Source: Lachnospiraceae bacterium
GTDB taxonomy: Bacteria > Bacillota > Clostridia > Lachnospirales > Lachnospiraceae
NCBI GenBank assembly: GCA_017408735.1
Contig: JAFQUB010000027.1
Span: 1 to 64,000 of the forward strand
Reading direction: 5' to 3'
DNA length: 64,000 nucleotides
A program made the translations under genes and the position numbers. This document shows, one piece after another, positions 9,059-17,219 of the stretch. The stretch's first letter is position 1. The number at the start of each line of letters is the position of its first letter. The notes beneath the pieces were generated by a model. The model worked only from the letters and a program-made list of their open reading frames with translations, did not search any database and was not told the origin of the DNA.

Positions 9059-9087
9059 TTGACTTTCGACAAAAAGTGAGGTAATAT
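9059..9087 (+). promoter_or_regulatory. Main sigma-A promoter of the polysaccharide locus
   Basis: TTGACT (9059-9064), 17-bp spacer, TAATAT (9082-9087); predicted start is near 9094. The first convincing gene begins at 9398, so the transcript has a leader of about 300 nt. This is the only strong promoter in front of the long co-directional gene run. Confidence 0.8.
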
Positions 9088-9192
9088 TACAACATAAAGA
9101 TTGCCTGACACTTAATCAGGTAGTCGAAATTCATCATTTTTGGGAGGGAATGATGGAGCTGTATAGTATTTTGGGGAAGGTATTATATATAG

Positions 9193-9218
9193 AGAGCAGG
9201 TTCGAAAGAACCTGCTCT
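9193..9218 (+). promoter_or_regulatory. Perfect 11-bp hairpin with GAAA tetraloop in leader
   Basis: Arms AGAGCAGGTTC (9193-9203) and GAACCTGCTCT (9208-9218) around GAAA. No T run follows, so it is not a terminator. A short GC-rich stem with a GNRA loop early in a long operon leader is a candidate protein-binding element, for instance for a LoaP-type NusG paralogue. Confidence 0.65.
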
Positions 9219-9273
9219 ACGTGCGTTATAGGGGGGATTCAAGGTTGTTGGGTTACCAGTACGCCCATAATAG

Positions 9274-9311
9274 GGACAGAATCTTCCTGTCCACCACAAG
9301 TCGTGAAGATT
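9274..9311 (+). promoter_or_regulatory. Candidate H-type pseudoknot in leader
   Basis: Stem GGACAG (9274-9279) with CTGTCC (9287-9292). The whole 7-nt loop AATCTTC (9280-9286) is complementary to GAAGATT (9305-9311). Such full loop complementarity is unlikely to be accidental. Confidence 0.6.
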
Positions 9312-9397
9312 CAATCCAAAACATTGATTTTTTTGAAAGAATATGATAACATAGGAACGATATTGAGTAGATTTACCATAAAGTAGCAGGAAGAAAT

Positions 9398-10396
9398 ATG
9401 GTGGAAAAGAAAAGAAATCCTTTGTTTGACAATGTCCGGGTAGGGCTTATCTGTCTGGTGGTGTTTGGACATGCCATTGAGCAGATACGGTTTGATGACA
9501 AATTATTTCTTGGCATATACAATTTTATATATTTTTTTCATATGCCATTGTTTGTCTTTTGTTCCGGAGCATTTGCAAAGTGTGATAAAAATAGAATAGT
9601 GAAAAAATATCTGATTCCATATGTTGTTTTTCAAACATTATATGGAATATTTGACGTGTATGTTATGGAAGCAGAAGAATTTCGTTTTTTGGAAAGTTAT
9701 TATGTATTGTGGTACATTTTGGCGTTGGCAGTGTGGAATTTTGTATTACCTTTCTTTAAAACAGAGGGAAACAAAGGAAAACAGATATTACTGCTAGTGG
9801 CAGTTGTTATAGCAGGTCTACTTGCAGGATATGCAGACTGGATAGGAAAGGCGTTTTCTCTTTCCAGAATTCTTGTATTCTTTCCTTTTTTTCTGGCAGG
9901 GTACTATATAAGACAGGAAAAGCTTGGTTCAAAATTGGTAGAAGCGGGAAGAATATATAAAGAGAAAAAATGGGTAAGAGTTATCTGTCTGTTTTGGGTT
10001 TTAGGGGCTTTCGCAGGAATTTGTCTGGTGAGCCCGGCAATTAATACCTGGGCGTTGTTTGGTTATACCTCCTATGCATTTCAGGGGTATACAGTATTTT
10101 TCCGTGTGATGCAATACGGCGTGGCGGCAGTGCTTGGAATTGTGCTGTTTGTTATAATACCGGGAAAGAAGTCCTATGGAAAAGCGTTGGCGGCCAATTT
10201 AATGATAGTGTACTATAGTCATGTACCAGTGATAAAATGTTTGGAAAAATGTGGCGTTACAGAAAGATTAGATAGTAGCATTGAGCGCTTTTTGTATGCA
10301 GTTTTGGTTACTGTTCTTATAATTAATGTATGCACGGTGTGTTCCGCAGGCGTGAGTAAGTGGAAAGCACATAGACAGGAAAGGAAACATAAATGA
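9398..10396 (+). CDS. Membrane O-acyltransferase, acyltransferase-3 family
   Basis: 332 residues with about ten hydrophobic segments. Family signs are VVFGHAIEQ near residues 22-30 (conserved membrane-embedded His) and FFHMPLFVFCSG near 48-59. These enzymes move acyl groups, usually acetyl, from cytoplasmic acyl-CoA to sugar hydroxyls of surface glycans. It is the first gene after the long structured leader, with AGGAAG just upstream, and its last 4 bases overlap the next gene (ATGA). Probable role: O-acetylation of the glycan made by this locus; the target sugar is unknown. Confidence 0.88.
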   Translation: MVEKKRNPLFDNVRVGLICLVVFGHAIEQIRFDDKLFLGIYNFIYFFHMPLFVFCSGAFAKCDKNRIVKKYLIPYVVFQTLYGIFDVYVMEAEEFRFLESYYVLWYILALAVWNFVLPFFKTEGNKGKQILLLVAVVIAGLLAGYADWIGKAFSLSRILVFFPFFLAGYYIRQEKLGSKLVEAGRIYKEKKWVRVICLFWVLGAFAGICLVSPAINTWALFGYTSYAFQGYTVFFRVMQYGVAAVLGIVLFVIIPGKKSYGKALAANLMIVYYSHVPVIKCLEKCGVTERLDSSIERFLYAVLVTVLIINVCTVCSAGVSKWKAHRQERKHK

Positions 10397-11094
10397 ACAT
10401 AGCGATTATTCTTGCAGGTGGTGTGGGAAGCCGGATGAAGGCAATTGACCGACCGAAGCAGTATATTGAAGTAAAGGGACGGCCGATTATAAATTATTGT
10501 TTGAAAACCTTTGAACATCATAAAGAGATTGATGAAATTTATATTGTAGCAGATGAAAGTTGGCAGGATTATATTAAGGAATGGTTGGAAAAAGATAAGA
10601 TTACCAAGTTTAAGGGCTTTGCACCGGCAGGGAAATCAAGACAGCATTCCATTTACAATGGCTTGATTGCCTGTGAAAACAGTGCAGGAGAAGACGACAT
10701 TGTGATTATCCATGACGCGGCAAGACCGTTTGTTACGGAAGAAATTATTGATGAATGTATTATCGGGGCAACAGAACTGGCTGGTGCCATGCCGGTAATT
10801 ACCATAAAAGATACCGTGTACCGGAGTAAAGATGGAAAGAGTATTGCCAGTCTGTTAGAACGAAGCGAATTATTTGCAGGACAGGCACCGGAAAGCTTTC
10901 GGTATGGAACATACCGCAGTATTCATGATAAAGCAACAGACGAGGAATTGATGAATACCAGAGGAAGCAGTGAAATTGCATACAAGAACGGTATGGAGAT
11001 TCGTTTATTTCCGGGTGCGGAAAAGAATTTTAAAATTACAACCATGGAAGATTTAACAAACTTTGAAGCGGAACTGAATAAGGAAGGCGTTTAA
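10393..11094 (+). CDS. IspD/TarI-type CTP:polyol-phosphate cytidylyltransferase
   Basis: 233 residues, single cytidylyltransferase domain. The nucleotide-binding loop LAGGVGSRMKAIDRPKQY (about 8-25), HDAARPF (about 97-103) and the C-terminal KITTMEDL block define the IspD/TarI/bacterial cytidylyltransferase group. The LAGG form and the neighbouring dehydrogenase and pentose-phosphate epimerase favour activation of a polyol phosphate (for example ribitol 5-phosphate to CDP-ribitol) over isoprenoid synthesis. It overlaps the acyltransferase gene by 4 bases and abuts the dehydrogenase gene. IspD itself remains an alternative because sequence alone does not separate them cleanly. Confidence 0.8.
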   Translation: MNIAIILAGGVGSRMKAIDRPKQYIEVKGRPIINYCLKTFEHHKEIDEIYIVADESWQDYIKEWLEKDKITKFKGFAPAGKSRQHSIYNGLIACENSAGEDDIVIIHDAARPFVTEEIIDECIIGATELAGAMPVITIKDTVYRSKDGKSIASLLERSELFAGQAPESFRYGTYRSIHDKATDEELMNTRGSSEIAYKNGMEIRLFPGAEKNFKITTMEDLTNFEAELNKEGV

Positions 11095-12135
11095 ATGAAA
11101 GCATATGTATTAGAAGCAGTGAATGAACTGGTTTACAAAGAAGTAGAAACTCCAAAATGTAAAAGCGGTTATGCACTGGTAGAAGTAAAGGCGGCATGTA
11201 TCTGCGGTTCTGATATTCCAAGAATTTTTGAAACTGGAACCTATCATTTTCCCACAATTCCGGGACATGAATTTGCAGGCATTGTCAGAGAAGTGGCAGA
11301 TGAGGAATACAAAGACTTAGTAGGCGAAAGAGTCGGCATCTTTCCTTTGATTCCATGCAAAGAATGTAGTCCGTGCAAGGACGGAACCTACGAGCTTTGC
11401 AGAAATTATAACTACTTAGGTTCCCGATGTGATGGTGGTTTTGCAGAATATGTGCTGGTACCAATATGGAATCTGTTGCCTCTTTCAGAAGAAATTAGTT
11501 TCGAGGAAGCAGCCATGTTAGAACCGATTTCCGTTGCCAGACATGCGGTGACACGGTTGTCAGACGTGAAAGGAAAAACAGCCTGTGTGTTTGGTCCGGG
11601 GACCATAGGAATGCTTATGGCACAGTGGCTGCGCATTTTGGGAGCAGAGCAGGTAATACTTGTGGGAACGAAACCGGAACAGGCGGAATTGGCTGCAAAA
11701 CTTGGGTTTGATAAATTTTGCAACAGTAAAACCGAAAACGTAGAAGAATTTATAAAGAAACATACCAATGATGAGGGTGTGGATATTGCCATCGAAGGTG
11801 TTGGAAACAATGGGGTTCTGACACAGTGTTTGCAGGTGATAAAAGCCGGCGGTGAGCTGTTAATGGTAGGAAATCCTCATTCCGATGCACAGATAGAGAA
11901 ATCAGTATTTTGGCAGATACTTAGAAAACAGCTTAAAATTTATGGAACATGGAATTCCAGTTATCATGGTGGAATGGACAGCGACTGGACGGAGGCAGTA
12001 AAAGCTTTGGAAGGCGGAGAATTAAAGGCTTCTATGCAGATTACCCACAAGCTTCCTTTTGAAGAACTTCACAAGGGGCTTGCCATTATGAAGGAACGAA
12101 AGGAATTCTATAACAAAGTAATGATTATACGGTAG
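11095..12135 (+). CDS. Zinc-dependent polyol-phosphate dehydrogenase, GatD/TarJ-like
   Basis: 346 residues, medium-chain zinc dehydrogenase. Catalytic zinc ligands are Cys37, His58 and Glu59 in CGSDIPR and GHEF; structural zinc cysteines are 88, 91, 94 and 102. A Rossmann motif (GPGTIG) lies near 170. The sequence around CGSDIPRIF and LGSRCDGGFAEY strongly recalls galactitol-1-phosphate dehydrogenase, while the context with a TarI-like cytidylyltransferase recalls TarJ, which reduces ribulose 5-phosphate to ribitol 5-phosphate using NADPH. It starts directly after the previous stop. The polyol identity is uncertain. Confidence 0.85.
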   Translation: MKAYVLEAVNELVYKEVETPKCKSGYALVEVKAACICGSDIPRIFETGTYHFPTIPGHEFAGIVREVADEEYKDLVGERVGIFPLIPCKECSPCKDGTYELCRNYNYLGSRCDGGFAEYVLVPIWNLLPLSEEISFEEAAMLEPISVARHAVTRLSDVKGKTACVFGPGTIGMLMAQWLRILGAEQVILVGTKPEQAELAAKLGFDKFCNSKTENVEEFIKKHTNDEGVDIAIEGVGNNGVLTQCLQVIKAGGELLMVGNPHSDAQIEKSVFWQILRKQLKIYGTWNSSYHGGMDSDWTEAVKALEGGELKASMQITHKLPFEELHKGLAIMKERKEFYNKVMIIR

Positions 12136-12142
12136 GGGAAAT

Positions 12143-12823
12143 ATGAGAGCAGAAATTACAGCATCAATTATGTGTGCAGATTTATTGAATTTAGAGAAAG
12201 ATATTAAAGCCTTGGAAAAGGCCGGTGTAGATTATTTTCATTATGATATTATGGATGGTCATTTTGTGCCGAATATGACACTGGGACTGGAAACAATATG
12301 TGAAATTCAGAAAAGAGTCAACGTTAGAAGTGATTTCCACTTGTTGGTAAATAATCCGGAAGAAATTATCCCATTGCTTGATGCAGGAGAAAACGACTTG
12401 GTTAGCTTTCACTATCAGGCAACAGAGGACATTGAAAAATGTATTGAGTTGATACATGAACTGGGAGCGAAAGCGGGAATTGTTCTGGATGTGAAAGACA
12501 GTTATGAATTGTTAGAACCATATATTGAAAAAATAGAATTTGTTAATTTGATGATGATTACTCCTGGCTTTGCAGGTCAGCCATTGGTGGATGGAATGAT
12601 TGAAAAGATTATGGAAACCCGAAAATGGCTGGATTCACACAAAAAGAATAACATTAAAATTATGGTTGATGGAAATGTGAATTATGAGAGAGCCAGACTG
12701 ATGCATAAGTTAGGCGGCGATATTTTAGTTGCAGGTTCTTCGTCGCTGTTTAAGGGCGATATGACCTTTGAAGAATCTTTAAAAACGTTTGCTGAGTATA
12801 CACAACATAAGGCATTGTATTAA
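12143..12823 (+). CDS. Ribulose-phosphate 3-epimerase family protein
   Basis: 226 residues, TIM barrel. Visible family blocks: FHYDIMDGHFVPN (about 32-44), DFHLLV, MMITPGFAGQ (about 140-149) and VDGNVN with the second catalytic Asp. Metal-binding residues are present, but VDGNV replaces the usual VDGGV, and DFHLLV replaces DVHLMV, so this is a divergent paralogue and not a typical housekeeping Rpe. It would interconvert xylulose and ribulose 5-phosphate (or a related ketose phosphate), feeding the adjacent dehydrogenase and cytidylyltransferase. Confidence 0.87.
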   Translation: MRAEITASIMCADLLNLEKDIKALEKAGVDYFHYDIMDGHFVPNMTLGLETICEIQKRVNVRSDFHLLVNNPEEIIPLLDAGENDLVSFHYQATEDIEKCIELIHELGAKAGIVLDVKDSYELLEPYIEKIEFVNLMMITPGFAGQPLVDGMIEKIMETRKWLDSHKKNNIKIMVDGNVNYERARLMHKLGGDILVAGSSSLFKGDMTFEESLKTFAEYTQHKALY

Positions 12824-12869
12824 TGCTTTGATTACGAATAAGTATCCAAATGAAAAGAGGAAAAGGAAA

Positions 12870-13865
12870 ATGAAATTAATTATTCAAATACCATGTTACA
12901 ATGAATCAGAAACGCTGGAAATTGCGTTGAATGATTTGCCAAAGCATATTGATGGCATTGACACCATTGAATATCTTATTATCAATGACGGAAGCAAAGA
13001 TAATACCATGGAAGTGGCAAGAAACTGGGGCGTACATTATATTGTGGATTTAAAAAGAAACAAAGGACTTGCCAAAGGATTTATGGCAGGGTTGGATGCC
13101 TGTCTTAGAAATGGAGCAGATATTATTGTAAATACCGATGCGGATAATCAGTATAATGCAGACGATATTGAAAAACTGGTTCGTCCAATTTTGGAAGGAA
13201 AAACAGACATTGTAATTGGGGAACGTCCGATTGACCAGACAGAGCATTTTTCGCCTTTGAAGAAAAAATTACAGCACTTTGGAAGTTTCGTAGTGCGTAA
13301 AGCATCCAAGTCTGATATTCCGGATGCACCTAGTGGTTTCCGTGCATACAGCAGAGAGGCTGCTATGCGTCTGAATGTGGTAAATGAATATACCTATACC
13401 TTAGAAACTATTGTACAGGCAGGAAGAAGCAAAATTGCCATGGAATCCGTACCAATTCGTACCAATGGTGAATTAAGACCATCCAGATTATTTAACAGTA
13501 TGTTTGGGTATGTAAAGAAATCCATGCTGACAATTTTGAGAGCATTTATGCTGTATCGTCCATTGATGGTATTTACCATCATCGGTGGTATCATTTTTGC
13601 ATTGGGACTGGCTGTGGGAATCCGATTTTTGTTGTTCTATTTTGGAGGAACCGGTGCAGGGCACATTCAGTCATTAATTCTTGCAAGTACCTTAATGCTG
13701 TTGGGCTTCCAGACATTTATTGTGGGTCTGTTGGCGGATATTATTTCTGCAAACCGTAAGATTTTAGAAGATGTACAATATCATGTGAGAAGAATGGATT
13801 TTGAAAGAGAACAGGAAAAAGTCTGGGAAGCCGATAAAGTAAATTTGAAAAAAGAGGAAGAATAA
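12870..13865 (+). CDS. Family 2 glycosyltransferase with C-terminal membrane anchor, DPM-like
   Basis: 331 residues. GT2 catalytic part with IPCYNES near the start, INDGSKDNT, NTDADNQY (the metal-binding DAD) and GERPIDQTE, then two hydrophobic helices near 225-300. This is the layout of polyprenyl-phosphate sugar synthases, which load a sugar on a lipid for use outside the membrane. I chose the ATG at 12870 because a purine-rich GGAAAA site precedes it and the GT2 fold begins there; the open frame upstream has no family similarity. Confidence 0.87.
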   Translation: MKLIIQIPCYNESETLEIALNDLPKHIDGIDTIEYLIINDGSKDNTMEVARNWGVHYIVDLKRNKGLAKGFMAGLDACLRNGADIIVNTDADNQYNADDIEKLVRPILEGKTDIVIGERPIDQTEHFSPLKKKLQHFGSFVVRKASKSDIPDAPSGFRAYSREAAMRLNVVNEYTYTLETIVQAGRSKIAMESVPIRTNGELRPSRLFNSMFGYVKKSMLTILRAFMLYRPLMVFTIIGGIIFALGLAVGIRFLLFYFGGTGAGHIQSLILASTLMLLGFQTFIVGLLADIISANRKILEDVQYHVRRMDFEREQEKVWEADKVNLKKEEE

Positions 13866-13868
13866 ATT

Positions 13869-16208
13869 ATGAAAGAGATTGTAGTAGCCATCACAGCTGC
13901 CAGTTATAGTGGAAACAAAGGGGCAGCCGCCATGTTGCAGAGTTCAATTAAACAGCTTCATAAAAAATATGGAGAGCAGTTGAAAATAAATTTGATGTCA
14001 GTTTATCCGGAAGAAGATAAAGAACAGATTCCACACGATTTTATTGATATTGTATCCTGTAAGCCGGAGCAGTTATTGTTTGTGGCTTTTCCACTGGCAA
14101 TTCTTTATAAGGGCTTAGGTTGGATTCCGGGAATGAAGGCACTTCTTAAGAAAAATAAGATTATCAAGGCCTACTCAAAGACAGACTTAGTCGTGGATGA
14201 AGCAGGAATTTCCTTTGTGGACAGCCGTGGTTTTGTGATGAATACTTATGCCTTTGTCTGTGCGGCAGTACCTATGTTAGTTGGAACTCCGGTGGTAAAA
14301 TACTCTCAGGCAATGGGTACCTTTAAGAATCCATACAATCGTTTTCTTGCAAAATGGATTCTTCCAAAGCTTTCTTTGATATGTGCCAGAGGTCAGGGTA
14401 CTTATGATAATCTGGCTGGCATCGGAATCAAAGATAATGTAAAGTTGTGTGCAGATGGTGCATTTACTATGGAAGATAGTGAATACTGGAATCAGGCAGT
14501 GGCAGAGGTGTGCGGCAAAGACAGTTTCTATAATGAAAACGTGATTGGTCTTTCCATCAGCTCTGTAGTGCAGAAAAAATGTACTAAGATGAATATAGAT
14601 TACAAAAACAATATGATTCAGTTGATTGACTATTTGAACAGTCAGGGTTATCCGGTATTGATGATTGCCAACGCAGCAAGAATTCACAGTGAAAAGCCAA
14701 GAAACAATGATTTAATGATTGGCGATGCTATTTATGAAGGTGTATCCAACAAGGATATGGTTCGCTGGTATCATAAAGAAATGGATGCAGAAGAAATCAG
14801 AGCATACATTGGAAAATGTAGATTTTTGATTGCTTCCAGATTCCATGCTATGATTGGCGCTTTGGAACAGAAGGTTCCGGTACTGTTAATCGGTTGGAGT
14901 CACAAATATCAGGAAGTTCTTGATATGTTTGAGCTTGGTCAGTACGCCATTGATTTTTCAAAGCTTGACTTAGCACTGATTCAGAAAGAATTTGAAAAAT
15001 TTGTAAAAGAAGAAGATGTTATTCGCAAAAAATTAGAAGAAAATCACAGTGCAGTTATGGAAAGTTCTGCAAAGAATATCACTTATATTTCAGAAGTATT
15101 AGATGAAATAGTGAAAAAAAAAAGCGGTAAAAGAGCAAAAGGCTTTGTAGATTTTAATGCACCGGAAAAATATACAGGAGAATACATAGCCTGTAGAAAA
15201 GGATATTCTTCCAAAGAAGAAATTCGTGCCAATGCAGCTTCCGGCGGAATGATTACAGGATTGTTATGTTACCTGCTAAAAACAGGAAAAATTGACGGTG
15301 CCTGGGTAACAAAGACAGAAATCAAAGATGGAACATTAGGATATAAAACATATATTGCAACCACAGAAGAAGAGATAAGGGATGCTTCTTCTAGTATTTA
15401 TATGGATTTACCGTTATTAAAGCATATTGATGTGGTGAGAAACTTTGACGGAAAAGTTGCGGTTGTGCTTGTACCATGTCTGATGCGTGCATTGACAGCA
15501 ATGATGGAAAAGGATAAGGAATTGTCCGAAAAGATTGTATTAAAATTAGGCTTGTACTGTAGCGGAAATCATTCCGATAAAGCCACACTACTCTCTATGG
15601 AAAAGTCAAAAGTTTCTTTAGAAAACGCAAAACGCCTGTATTACAGACGAGGTCATTGGAGAGGACAGTCAGCAGTGGTATATGAAAACGGAGAGGAAAA
15701 GTATTTTTCCTATACAAAAACCATATGTGCTTATAAGAACGCTTATTTCTTTGAAAAGAGCAGTTGTATGTTCTGCCAGGACCATTATGCTTCTGCGGCA
15801 GATATCAGTTTTGGTGATATCTGGCTGAAAGAAATGAAAGGGAATCCAATTAAACATACTTCTTGCGTGATTCGAAGCGAAAAAGCCTTTGAATGGTTTC
15901 AGGAAGCTGTGGATGCAGGTGAAATTGTGGCATCCTATATTAGTGGAAGAGATATTTTAAGAAGTCAGAAACGTGCCTTGAACTTTAAATTTAACTGTGC
16001 AAAAGCCAAGGAAAACTATTATAAGAAAAAAGGCACTGAAGTAAAATTAAACACCGAAGAAAAATGCAAATGGAATCACAAGTTGGCCTTTGCTCTTGCC
16101 AGAAGAAACAAAGAGTTTTCAGAAAAACATTATGACAAGCTTGCCAAGGTTCCATCTAAGGTGATTTATTATTATATGTGCTTTATTCGTGTGTTGTTAA
16201 GCTTCTAG
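13869..16208 (+). CDS. Polysaccharide pyruvyltransferase fused to FrhB-type flavoprotein domain
   Basis: 779 residues in two parts. Residues about 1-400 form a pyruvyltransferase domain (N-terminal SYSGNKGAAAMLQSS; later RFHAMIGAL with the conserved His). Residues about 425-720 form an FrhB-like domain: ANAASGGMITGLL, then the cysteine-containing CMFCQDHYA and DISFGDIW. No N-terminal ferredoxin motif is present. The first part would attach pyruvate ketals from phosphoenolpyruvate to sugars; the second belongs to flavin/Fe-S proteins first known from F420-reducing hydrogenase. What redox chemistry the glycan locus needs is unknown. Compare 23483-25879, where the same two domains occur in opposite order. 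Confidence 0.88.
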   Translation: MKEIVVAITAASYSGNKGAAAMLQSSIKQLHKKYGEQLKINLMSVYPEEDKEQIPHDFIDIVSCKPEQLLFVAFPLAILYKGLGWIPGMKALLKKNKIIKAYSKTDLVVDEAGISFVDSRGFVMNTYAFVCAAVPMLVGTPVVKYSQAMGTFKNPYNRFLAKWILPKLSLICARGQGTYDNLAGIGIKDNVKLCADGAFTMEDSEYWNQAVAEVCGKDSFYNENVIGLSISSVVQKKCTKMNIDYKNNMIQLIDYLNSQGYPVLMIANAARIHSEKPRNNDLMIGDAIYEGVSNKDMVRWYHKEMDAEEIRAYIGKCRFLIASRFHAMIGALEQKVPVLLIGWSHKYQEVLDMFELGQYAIDFSKLDLALIQKEFEKFVKEEDVIRKKLEENHSAVMESSAKNITYISEVLDEIVKKKSGKRAKGFVDFNAPEKYTGEYIACRKGYSSKEEIRANAASGGMITGLLCYLLKTGKIDGAWVTKTEIKDGTLGYKTYIATTEEEIRDASSSIYMDLPLLKHIDVVRNFDGKVAVVLVPCLMRALTAMMEKDKELSEKIVLKLGLYCSGNHSDKATLLSMEKSKVSLENAKRLYYRRGHWRGQSAVVYENGEEKYFSYTKTICAYKNAYFFEKSSCMFCQDHYASAADISFGDIWLKEMKGNPIKHTSCVIRSEKAFEWFQEAVDAGEIVASYISGRDILRSQKRALNFKFNCAKAKENYYKKKGTEVKLNTEEKCKWNHKLAFALARRNKEFSEKHYDKLAKVPSKVIYYYMCFIRVLLSF

Positions 16209-16240
16209 ATTTAAAAGGAAGTTTGGAAAGAGGAATGTAA

Positions 16241-17206
16241 ATGAATTCAGAACAAAAAAAGCTGGTAAAAAAAGGAGTTAAGGTACTGGGAAAACTGGTA
16301 TCCGTATTATCCATTGTATTTATTGTGTATGCGGTGTATAAGTTGGGATTTGACTTTTCAGCAGTGGATAACTGGGGGATTTTTCTTGGAGTGTCTTTGC
16401 TTTGTACCATTGCGAAATGCATTACGGTTTACATGTCTGGAAATGTGTGGTATGGGTGGCTTAGTTTCTTTTCCGGTAAAAAAAATCAGAGAAGAGAAGC
16501 AATCAGTGTTTATGCCAAAGCAAACATTGGGAAATATCTTCCGGGTAATGTAATGCATTATGTAGAGAGGAATTTATTTGCAGACAAAATGGGAATCAGC
16601 CAGAAAAAGCTGGCAATCAGTACGGTAATGGAAGTATTCAGTCTTGTGACAGTATCCCTTGTCATTGCAGTGGTGTTTGCCTTCAACCAGTTAGAACAGG
16701 CGTTATATCATGTGTTAGGTGAAAATTATGGGATGATTATACTGGCAGTTGTTTTGGCAGGAATTGCAGTCGTGGCTGTGGCGGTGATTCTTTTTAGAAA
16801 AAAACTGCTGGGAATTTTACAAGGCTACAGTGTTGTTGATTTTGTTAAGACATTTTTGAAAAACATGGTATGGTATGCACTTGTTTTGGTGACATTAGGA
16901 GCTATTATGGTAGTGCTTTACTGTTATATGGGCGGACAATTTGAGTTAGAAAGTGCAAAACTGATTATCTCCGGCTATATCATTGCCTGGGTATTAGGAT
17001 TTATCGTTCCGGGAGCACCGGGAGGAATCGGTGTCAGAGAATTGGTTATCACATTGCTGTTAGGCAGTGTGGTGGGAGAGAGTATGGTAGTTACTTTGTC
17101 TGTAACCCACCGGTTAATTACGATTATAGGTGATTTTATGGCGTATCTGGTAAGGTTCTTGATTCAGCCGAAAGTGAAAAATACAGAAGCAGACAGTGCC
17201 AAATAG
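16241..17206 (+). CDS. Flippase-like membrane protein, LPG-synthase TM (UPF0104) family
   Basis: 321 residues with seven or eight hydrophobic helices. Family motifs are IGKYLPGNVMHY (about 86-97) and PGAPGGIGVREL (about 257-268). The family is the membrane half of MprF and related lone proteins proposed to move lipids or lipid-linked intermediates across the membrane. It has no cytoplasmic aminoacyl-transfer domain. Between glycosyltransferase genes it may act on a lipid-linked sugar; direct function is unproven. Confidence 0.85.
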   Translation: MNSEQKKLVKKGVKVLGKLVSVLSIVFIVYAVYKLGFDFSAVDNWGIFLGVSLLCTIAKCITVYMSGNVWYGWLSFFSGKKNQRREAISVYAKANIGKYLPGNVMHYVERNLFADKMGISQKKLAISTVMEVFSLVTVSLVIAVVFAFNQLEQALYHVLGENYGMIILAVVLAGIAVVAVAVILFRKKLLGILQGYSVVDFVKTFLKNMVWYALVLVTLGAIMVVLYCYMGGQFELESAKLIISGYIIAWVLGFIVPGAPGGIGVRELVITLLLGSVVGESMVVTLSVTHRLITIIGDFMAYLVRFLIQPKVKNTEADSAK

Positions 17207-17219
17207 TAGGTGACACAGA

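Larger units (their letters stand above)
9094..9397 (+). ncRNA. Structured 5' leader RNA of the polysaccharide operon
   Basis: About 300 nt with no convincing gene but several strong pairings. These are CCTGA/TCAGG (9104-9108/9116-9120), CATCATT/AATGATG (9132-9138/9149-9155), an 11-bp stem closed by a GAAA tetraloop (9193-9218), and a hairpin whose 7-nt loop can pair completely with 9305-9311 (pseudoknot). A weak TCAAT/ATTGA hairpin followed by seven T residues (9311-9334) could act as an attenuator. I did not match it to a riboswitch class I know. Its position before a roughly 43-kb gene run suggests a processive-antitermination leader in the manner of EAR or LoaP-dependent leaders; this is inference. 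Confidence 0.6.

Noticed and set aside
9150-9386. Open frame of 78 codons in the leader before the acyltransferase gene
   Set aside because: It runs through the tetraloop stem and pseudoknot, has no resemblance to a protein family I know, and odd composition. The GGGAGG upstream is noted, so a leader peptide is not fully excluded, but RNA structure explains the sequence better.
9094-9397. Match of the leader to a named riboswitch (c-di-GMP, c-di-AMP, SAM, ZTP, THF)
   Set aside because: I could not find the conserved core bases of these classes; left as an unassigned structured leader.
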